Source: Sweltsa coloradensis (lineage: Eukaryota; Arthropoda; Insecta; Plecoptera; Chloroperlidae). From it: a stretch of DNA of 64,000 nucleotides. The notes beneath the pieces were generated by a model, which worked only from the letters and a program-made list of their open reading frames with translations, ran no database searches and was not told the DNA's origin. This document shows positions 56,579-64,000 of this stretch, piece by piece. Made by a program: the position numbers and the translations under genes. The stretch is taken from NCBI GenBank assembly GCA_024449915.1, contig JAMZAV010001442.1, positions 62,001 through 126,000 on the forward strand. The letters are read 5' to 3'. Every line of letters starts with the position of its first letter. Position 1 is the stretch's first letter.

Positions 56579-56835
56579 TGATAGAACAAAATATAGAACA
56601 GGAAGAGCACACCAACAAGTCATCTGCGGATTTGAGAATACGGAAAACGCAACACTCGACCCTGTCCCGCAAGTTTGTTGAGGTGATGACGGAGTACAAC
56701 CGGACCCAGACAGACTACCGGGAGAGATGTAAGGGCCGGATACAACGACAACTGGAGATCACCGGCAGAACAACCACCAACGAGGAACTTGAGGAGATGC
56801 TGGAGCAAGGAAACTCGGCTGTGTTCACACAAGGA
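56579..56835 (+). CDS. Stx1: Syntaxin-1 exon: end of Hb, Hc helix, linker
   Basis: 257 bp, acceptor ATTTTCAG and donor GGA|gtgagt. It encodes about residues 99-184. IEQNIEQEE and [20 protein letters not shown] give the Hb end and the Hb-Hc turn. [20 protein letters not shown] then [10 protein letters not shown] is Hc, and [18 protein letters not shown] is the linker including the Leu-Glu pair whose mutation opens syntaxin in rat. Habc regulates SNARE entry through Munc18/Munc13. The length equals 74+109+74, which I recall as three consecutive exons of vertebrate genes, so here two introns seem absent. Confidence 0.97.
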
Positions 56836-57908
56836 GTGAGTTGATGCAAACATTAATCAAAAGTTTTAAAATTAGTTAATAAGAAGGCTATTCAACAAAT
56901 ACATATTGTACTGAACAAGTAGTAATTCTGACCCTCCAACAAGTAAATCAAGTAATCAAGTAAACAACAACAAGTAAAGTTCATTTATGGTTTTGGTTTA
57001 ATGCTTAAATTCTCCAATCTCAGTAAACCCCAATGAAGTTTATTTGTCATGTGGTACTTCTTGCATTAAAACGCTTCTAATTAGACATATTAAGCCCATT
57101 AAATTGTTTCCACAAATACATCTGAGGCCTTCATACAAACATGTAAAAATGATCAACAGTTGTCAAATTATCAATAAAAGAAAACTAAAAATACTTGTGA
57201 GGGCAAGTTTTACTTTGTGTGGTGTGACTTATCCAGATACTTAGAAATTAGAATGAATCCTAATGATGCTATTTGGGCAGACTAACCTTAAGTCTGCTTC
57301 CTAGGGATGCACATTGATTTCATTATCAATTATCAAAATGGTAATGTCAAAAATGTTCCGACATAGATGAAATCTCAAATGTTATACCCTAAATGAAATT
57401 CAAAACCATACAATCTCATGCCGCTCGCTGCCTCGTCCCGTCTGTATTGTCTTTGTTTATTCCTCTCACTATCGGCTAAGTTCTCTCCCAAACATAAATC
57501 TCGAGTAAGACACCTTGTGACCTATCTCCGACTGCCCAAGCGGGATATACGAATTACGTGTTTTGGGCCGTTTTCAACCAATTATTGATATTTTGATTAT
57601 CCATAATGACTTTTGATTATTGATTATCAAGATTTTATCCAATATTGATTATCGATCGATAATAAATTGATTATCTTATGCATCCCTACTGCTAACTCAC
57701 AGCCATTCATTCACAGCTCCACTGCCATCTGCTTGTGTTGTCAGTTGTCACTTTCTTACCCAAGATAAACAAGTTAGCTTACAACTGAGACATGTGAGAA
57801 ATTCCCTATTTTGTCTCTATCTTTGCCCTAATGTCTGCATTGTTCCAATATTTATGAATTAATCTACATTTGATCTGAGTATCTAACGTGATCTACGTCT
57901 TTCCCCAG
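56836..57908 (+). other. Syntaxin-1 intron (1.1 kb)
   Basis: It starts gtgagttg and ends cgtctttccccag. It hosts one short TIR element (57302-57688). The rest is AT-rich with no other signal. Confidence 0.9.
57302..57688. mobile_element. hAT-like MITE (387 bp)
   Basis: The ends TAGGGATGCAC and TGCATCCCTA are inverted repeats. The flanks CTGCTTCC and CTGCTAAC agree in six of eight bases. Internally ATTGAT/ATCGAT-type words cluster near both ends. A truncated relative is at 16076-16430. Confidence 0.7.
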
Positions 57909-58046
57909 ATAATAATGGAGACGCAGCAGGCAAAGCAGACGCTAGCTGACATTGAGGCAAGACATGCTGACATCATCAAACTAGAAAACTCCATCCGGGA
58001 GCTTCATGACATGTTCATGGACATGGCTATGCTGGTAGAAAGTCAG
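57909..58046 (+). CDS. Stx1: Syntaxin-1 exon: first part of the SNARE (H3) helix
   Basis: 138 bp, 46 codons, phase 0. The acceptor TTTCCCCAG precedes ATAATAATG and the donor CAG|gtatgt follows. The product [46 protein letters not shown] spans about residues 185-230. Its last residue is the ionic-layer glutamine (Gln226 in rat numbering) that defines Q-SNAREs. The next exon, expected to begin GEMIDRIE and lead to the membrane anchor, is not in the remaining 6 kb. Confidence 0.97.
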
Positions 58047-58493
58047 GTATGTCAAACCTTTTGTGAGTTATGTGTACAAGCAGTAATAGTTCTTGAAACA
58101 ATATTCTGTGATCTGGTATCATTAGGTTGTGATGATTGTTATATATTCCATATACATTTCAGAATCAAAGAAATTTCCAAGTAGGTCTACAATATTTTCA
58201 TAAAACTATACATATTAACAAATAAAACTCAATAATTTAACTAAACTAAGCCTTCTGTGAAAACTGATAAGTGATGATAACTGATAACCAGTGGCGTAAC
58301 TACCGCCCCCGCAGCCCCCGCGGTCGCGGGGGGGCCCGGGGGTATGAGGGGCCCGGAACGGGATGATCATAGTGTTTTGGCTTTAGTCAGACTTTGACGC
58401 CACGCAATGAACTAAACAAACTGGATATCTTATTATAAAGGATATCTAAAAGTTCTTGAAAAGCACTCAAAATTTCATAACTTCATTCACGAA

Positions 58494-58660
58494 TTGCCGG
58501 TTTGAAATCCCGTTGAGATTGGAAATCCTGACTGAAGGTTTTTCCGAGGTTTTTTATAGTCCTCTATAAAACAGCCCTCGGGCATCCCTTCGCAATTGTC
58601 CTAGCAAAATATATACCTAGTTATAGACACCTGAAGAGGGACATGCATTGCACTCTTGGG
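58494..58660 (+). repeat. tRNA-derived SINE fragment nested in the hAT element
   Basis: GGTTTGAAATCCCGTTGAGA (decayed B box) is followed by CCTGACTGAAGGTTTTTCCG and AGCCCTCGGGCATCCCTTCG, matching the right half of the pair at 26660-26870. The A-box part is missing. Confidence 0.6.
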
Positions 58661-59266
58661 CAGACTTTCCAATAAAACAACACGACTACTTACGAGATAT
58701 AGGTACTGTACGTTATCAAATTATTGAGGTGAAATTCTAACAGATATTACAGTTATTTGAACCAATTTTGTATAACCAAGCGTTTCCAACATTAAATAAG
58801 CCCCGGTTAATATTTAGAGCAAATAAAAACGAAATATGCCTACGGATAAACCAGGATTTTTTTCGTTCATGGGTCAAAGTTCACAAAATAATCCTATTCC
58901 TACCCAAAGCATTGCAAAACACATTTGGATTTTTTAAATTTAAAACAATTGGTCATATGATACAATTTTCTAAATATTAAACAAATTGGTACTAAAGGTC
59001 AACGCCGCCCTATTTAAAAGGAAATCAAATATGAAATGTTCTTCCAAATATGCAAACTTTTATCAACCACATTCAAAATTTTAAGTTTATTATTATATTA
59101 TATTTGGTAACATATTATTTGGTTCCCCAACACGTTGATTTTTTTAGGGCTTCCTTTTGGCAATTTTGGACTGCTTGTTGAGTAAATAAATGGTTAACAT
59201 GAATAAAGAGTAATATTTTTTAGTGATCAAAAATGAAACCGTCGAAAAGTCATAATGTAAGTTGAC

Positions 59267-59287
59267 CCCCCCCCCCCCCCCCCCCCC
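59267..59287. repeat. C homopolymer run
   Basis: About 21 consecutive C within the hAT element. The length is likely uncertain in any sequencing technology. Confidence 0.95.
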
Positions 59288-60131
59288 AAAGAGAGAGCCC
59301 ACAGAGACTCGCCACTTACACCACCTTGATAATAGAGGGGCCCAAGTGAACTACGTTCGCGGGGGGGCCCACGCTTAGTAAGTTACGCCACTACTGATAA
59401 CCTATTTGTATACAATGTAGTTGAAATTACTTTTCCGTTCATTTATCGTCTTGAATAGCCAACGTTAAGCAACAATAATATAATCATCATCACCATTCAG
59501 TTCATTTGAATTCAAGGGTTGTTGTTTAAAACAAAAGCTTTTGTAGAGAAGCCAATCCCGTCATTCACAATATACCTACTTGTATAATTTTGTAAGACAA
59601 TTAGTAGACCTGTTATAAGGATGGAAAATCCATTAATGAATAGGTACAGGATTGCTATTTATTTATTTATTTAGGCCCATAGGGCTGGTGAAAGTATGTG
59701 TTATGTTTTATATGTATGCCACAAATCAATCACTGACATTTTAGTTATAGTCCATTGCCATTGGAAGTAGTACAATCTGTGGATATACCGTAACTACAAT
59801 GTTCTTGAGTTTTTTATTAATTTGGTGTCCATATTATTTGGTTTAGTTTAAAATGCTGTAGGTATATACGTTCATTAGGCCAAAATTAAATATTTAAACA
59901 TTCCCACAGTTTAGGCCTTGTGTATTTTCTTTGTTAGTTTTTAGACCTTCAAAAAAATTAATTAAAATTAAACGATAAAATATTTATTACAGAAGTGCAG
60001 GTCAGTTGTAGATAGTATAGGGATATTCTACTATATATACTGGTTTACCAGAATGTTCTTTTAATTTTGACCCTGCAATATTTGTATAGTTGTTCCGCAG
60101 CGAGTATGCCGATGCGCGCGGCCTCGGCGGG

Positions 60132-60246
60132 CCAATGGCAATGAGCGATCAGTATTTTAATTTGGAACCGCTGATTGGCTGCAATCCATTCTCCGTCGCC
60201 GGTGACGTCAGCATCAGCTTATTTGCTTTGGAACAACTGTATAAAG
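60132..60246 (+). promoter_or_regulatory. Promoter-like cluster: CCAAT, reverse CCAAT, CRE, TATA
   Basis: CCAAT at 60132-60136, ATTGG at 60174-60178, perfect CRE TGACGTCA at 60203-60210 and TATAAAG at 60240-60246, in the order and spacing of a Pol II core promoter reading rightward. It is set in a locally CpG-rich patch. A start site would fall near 60270. It could drive a short syntaxin transcript, a nested gene or a degenerate mobile element. No downstream exon is identified. Confidence 0.45.
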
Positions 60247-60269
60247 CAGTATTCTTCACTAGTACTAAG

Positions 60270-60709
60270 CAGGGATGTGCGGGCTGCTTCTTTTTAATAC
60301 GGGCCTGGCTATATGGTATTGAATCGGTTTCGGGCCAGGCAACAAGTCGAGCCGGCTGGATTCTAATCCTTCGCAGCTTGTTTTTGTTTTATGTCCTCGA
60401 TTCTGGTACTGTACGTCATGTTTTAGAAAGATTAATGACGGTCGGTGGCACTATGTCTTCATAATATGTCCTGGCGGAAATGTAAACCACTATGAAAGGG
60501 TGTTGATGTCTCAGATAAGTGATTGTACAAAGTGCTGTATTTTGTTTCTGAGCATCACCTGTTGAAAGAAGTTTCCAACTACTTGCTGCATCCTGCGGTT
60601 GGACAGTCATAGCTCGACTTGATTTTCGGGCAGACAATATATCAACTAGGGCCGGGCACGTAAATCCCTAGCCCAACCCGAATTTCTGGCTTCTCCCGCA
60701 CATCCCTTG
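60270..60709. mobile_element. Degenerate hAT-like MITE
   Basis: CAGGGATGTGCGGGCTGCTTC at 60270 and its mirrored counterpart (GCTTCTCCCGCACATCCCTTG) ending at 60709 form imperfect inverted ends. The candidate duplications (GTACTAAG, TATTATGT) agree only partly. The interior shows no coding. Confidence 0.4.
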
Positions 60710-60866
60710 TATTATGTATAAATTGCTATGAACATAACTTTATGTAAATCTATCTAACTTGTTCTTTTCTCAGAGACTTGGAGCTCTTGAAATCGTTTCA
60801 GATTTCAATTGGGATAATTATGTATTTGTTTCATGTTAATTGGATATATGTTTTGTTGATTATAGG

Positions 60867-61540
60867 TAGAGATGTGCAAAAATGGTGACAACAAAATTCG
60901 CGATTTTTTTTAAAGTTGCAATAATCCCTTCAAATTCAGTTTGCACATGAATCTCATGAATTGTGATTGAATGGTACCAATTTGCAATTTTGCGAAATTT
61001 TAGTTGATGCCGCGAACTAGTGGCGAAATTAGCAATTTTGTCCTAAAATGCGAATTAGGTCACGAAATTTTAAGAAATAATTTTTTTTTTAAGTTTTGGT
61101 GGTGGTGCCGGGTCGAAGTTGAAATTAAATAAACACTGGCTGGTACATATGGTGGAGGCGCCGGGTCATACAACGCGATCGTGAGATCGTAATAATCATT
61201 TGAACGAGAGTAAGCTCAAAATACTTCATATCCATATCAAAAGACACATAAAAAATGCATAATTTCGTAAATTTGGTGGAGGTGCCGGGTAGACGAAATT
61301 AATTCTGGTAAAAACTGTCGGAAACTTTGAAAACTGGAGGCTGAAATTGAGCTTAAAATTATAACTGATTCTGAACTTCACTCTCATGAGCTTGTTTTTC
61401 TTTCAAATCATTAAAATCAATCAAATTATCCTGAAACTGGGATTTTTTTTAAAGTTGTGCATGAGAAAATTGTGTTTTTTGGTAAATCGCGACAAATCGC
61501 GAATTTTCAAACTTTAAAAAACCATTTTTGCACATCTCTA
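60867..61540. mobile_element. hAT-type MITE (674 bp) with perfect 8-bp duplication
   Basis: The ends TAGAGATGTGCAAAAATGGT and its reverse complement at 61521-61540 are flanked by ATTATAGG on both sides (60859-60866 and 61541-61548). Inner words such as AATTCGCGATTTTTTTTAAA and AAATCGCGAATTTT recur inverted. It contains three copies of the GGTGGAGGTGCCGGGT word. Non-autonomous. Confidence 0.92.
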
Positions 61541-64000
61541 ATTATAGGTTATCTCATCTTTAAACAGTACTGAACTTTGTGGCTTGATTGGGTTACAGTT
61601 CATGACTTAGGTGCCACTATTGTTTTTGTGTGTTGGCCTACATAATATTATGTAATGTATCTTTAATAACTTTACACCCAAATGGTTGGACATGTCAAAA
61701 TATCAAATTGTGTGGTGTTGTCATCATATTTTGATAAATGTTTATATTATGTATTAAATTAACTTATAATTAGCTCAACCAACTCTCATTGCCCTTATGT
61801 TTATATAGACTTTCATATTTATTTTTATTGCTTAAAATAATATTTAATGAATTATATTCTTGCTAATTTCCAAATACTTTATGTTTGACAATTTCTTTCA
61901 TTGTACAGTAAACTGAGTCAATCTTGAAAATCAATGTGTAGGCTACTTTTGTTGGTGCATAGGGAAGTACTATATAACACTTTTTTGAACACTCATTGCA
62001 AAACAAAGGTTTTTCAAAAAAAAATTGAGCAGACCTTTCCAAAAATGTGAGTGAGGAAACAAAAACTTCATGATTTTTTGTGCTTTGTATGTAGGCCTAC
62101 TTAACCAACCCTTCTGGCTACAACATTGCAAAATTAGGGCAAATCATTTTTCTTTTATACATTGAGTAACCATCTGAATTATCAGGGCATTTAAATTATG
62201 GACTGTAACCTAATATTGGAAATTGTAATGTTTTTGCAAATAATTCATTGTTTGAATTACCCCAATATAATTTCACTAATTTTTGTTCCTTAGTAACAGG
62301 CTTAAGCATGTTGATGTTTATTCTTATTGCTTGAGTAGAGAAGAGAGTAGTAATCATTAGAGATCATGTTTCATTATACGTAGTACTTACACCAGCGCAC
62401 CTAACTAACAGTCGGACAGCTAAACTTGTTATTTCCTGGTCTCAAACTGATATGTTAGGAAAATGTGTAGCGGTGTAACAATTAACAATGAAGCAATTAA
62501 TTATTTTTTTTAATGCAATACAGTAATTGGCATTAACTGGTAATATAGTTAGTGATTGATTACAATAATAATATACACATTCATCTTGAGCCTTTAGTTT
62601 CATGGATAGGTATAAAAGTTAGGCAGATCCAAAATCCAATTTCTTACTATTCCTTTTGTAGATCAAGCTAAAATTGCTGATTTATAGGCATAATTAGTAA
62701 TTTAAGTCCATTTTTTTTATTATTTTTTTATCTGTGCTAGATCACAGATCTCCTCCGTGTGCTAGATACTCGCTGAGTTAGCGTGAATGGAGTTCACAAA
62801 GTTGTTATGTTGGGAAAACAATTGTGAGCCATCTGCATTCTTTTGTTGGAACCACTATAAAAGACTAATTCCTATCTTTTTAGCATTACATAGTTAAAAA
62901 AAAAATTACGGGACCCTAGTTTTGCCTTTCGTATTGGATGATATCACATACTCGGGTACAGAAGAGGTCATAGGAACTACGTTTGTACTTTGTATATACC
63001 TGAACTTTTTAATGTTTGTATTGTAATTTGTTTATTGTTTGTAGGGCCTACTACACTTAACCTACCTATGTTTGAGTAGATGATTGGGTAAAAAAGAAAG
63101 GAGACCTGTTGGTCTCCCTTCTTCTTTCCCCAACCACGTACACTATCATAGCAGATATTATGCATTCTATCAAAACCAAGTACACTATACATAATATGTT
63201 TGTATATTTTGTATTGTCAAGTATGCATAGGTAGCTACTTTTGCTTGCTTAATAGGCCTATATTGTGTGCTTTTCAATGTATGTAGTTCCCAACATAATG
63301 CTGAAGTATCCTAATTTTATAGTTTATGCCAAAGCATATACCGGTAGCTAAGAATGTGCCTTTAAAATAATTTTAGTTGTGCTTGATGTCAATACACAAT
63401 ATTAAGTGTTTAATATAAGTTAACTATTGAGATTATAAGAACAGTTAGATTAAATAAGAAAATAAAATACAACTTTATGACTATACAAACTTACAATTTT
63501 AAGTGCCTAGTTATTTTGAATATTGTGTTGTGAGCAAACTATAGTCAGTTAAGCCGATTCAAAATGCTGGTTTGGACAGTGTTTTTTAATTTGTAATACC
63601 GTTTGATGCAAGGTTTGCCTGATAGTTCCTGATTAGCTCGTGCAATCATTACTCACACGTCACAATATGCGTCTCTGTTCCACTGTTGGATACAACTATT
63701 AGTTTCACACGTGTGTAGAATACCTAGTAAACAAACATCAATCAATATTTATAAATTATATAGTATAGACAAGAACAAATGTATATCGAAGCTGATTTTG
63801 CTTTCTTTACCATATGGCATAATATTAATCAGTATAGAATCCAAGAATAGGCCTACTTAAGAAAGTTAAAAAGTTTTTCACAGTATATTTTTTTATGTAG
63901 GCCTTCAATACAGTACAATAGCACTGACAGATACTTACTTTTTTAACTAGCACCAGAACTTGTTCCAAACATTATTTTCCGCAAGCGGCAAAGGGTGACA

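Larger units (their letters stand above)
58289..59393. mobile_element. hAT-type element (1.1 kb) with perfect 8-bp duplication
   Basis: The ends CAGTGGCGTAACTACC and AAGTTACGCCACTA are flanked by CTGATAAC at 58281-58288 and 59394-59401. Subterminal G/C runs (GGGGGGGCCC) at both ends resemble those of 12820-13368, so the two are probably the same superfamily branch. A SINE fragment sits inside at 58494-58660, and a C homopolymer lies at 59267-59287. No transposase coding seen. Confidence 0.9.
58047..64000 (+). other. Syntaxin-1 intron, 5' part (runs off the window)
   Basis: It starts gtatgtc. It contains a hAT element, a hAT-like MITE with perfect duplication, another degenerate MITE and a promoter-like cluster. 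From 61549 to 64000 it is AT-rich with TAGGCCTA words and nothing else recognised. I searched for the next syntaxin exon (GEMIDRIEYNV-like) on the + strand and did not see it. Confidence 0.8.

Noticed and set aside
60090..60464. 124-codon plus-strand frame
   Set aside because: It overlaps the promoter-like cluster and a degenerate MITE. The peptide has no recognisable domain.
58047..64000. Next syntaxin exon (GEMIDRIE... to membrane anchor)
   Set aside because: No sequence of this type is visible on the + strand up to the window end. It probably lies downstream.
1..64000. CRISPR arrays, operons, bacterial promoters or riboswitches
   Set aside because: The window is spliced animal DNA. The only regular arrays are satellites and element repeats without spacer/repeat structure.

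Overview
This is animal nuclear DNA: AT-rich, spliced, and dense in transposon relics, with no bacterial-style operons or ribosome binding sites. The one host gene I can identify is a neuronal-type syntaxin-1 (plasma-membrane Qa-SNARE) on the + strand. Five coding exons (14274-14360, 21853-21952, 53196-53270, 56579-56835, 57909-58046) join in frame through GT/AG introns and give residues ~12 to ~226 of a ~290-residue protein. The first coding exon (N-peptide) and the last ones (end of the SNARE helix, membrane anchor) were not found and probably lie outside the window. The protein resembles invertebrate syntaxin-1. With the abundance of the palindrome TAGGCCTA, this suggests a marine invertebrate, perhaps an echinoderm or hemichordate, but I cannot name the species.

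Upstream flank (1-14273): a LINE 3' fragment (1-488) abuts a decayed minus-strand Ty3/gypsy-type LTR retrotransposon (488-3605: integrase start, RNase H, RT, protease, gag, primer-binding region, LTR remnant). Next come two tandem copies of an ~880-bp element carrying a tRNA-like head, a copy of a rolling-circle-like family ending in CTAG, a CCGGTA-rich array, a hAT element with 8-bp target duplication and a minus-strand zinc-finger exon, and a Penelope-like element (RT plus GIY-YIG) split by a short LINE tail. A large inverted array of ~330-bp units bearing ATGGCGGC sites (9377-12330) and another hAT element complete the flank.

Introns: intron 14361-21852 holds two hAT elements with perfect 8-bp duplications and other short elements. 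The 31-kb intron 21953-53195 holds a 3.7-kb P-element-like transposon with perfect 8-bp duplication and a THAP-domain exon, several foldback elements, a 95-bp minisatellite, four full or partial rolling-circle-like copies, and a long stretch (27.6-46.5 kb) nearly free of the AGGCCT motif. It ends with promoter-like CRE/GC-box clusters near 48.7-51.8 kb. The last introns hold several TIR elements and a CCAAT/CRE/TATA cluster at 60.13-60.25 kb.

Only the syntaxin exons look like functioning host coding sequence. All other coding-like regions are broken or partial mobile-element genes. Family names for mobile elements rest on termini, target duplications and motifs read by eye; no database search was possible.
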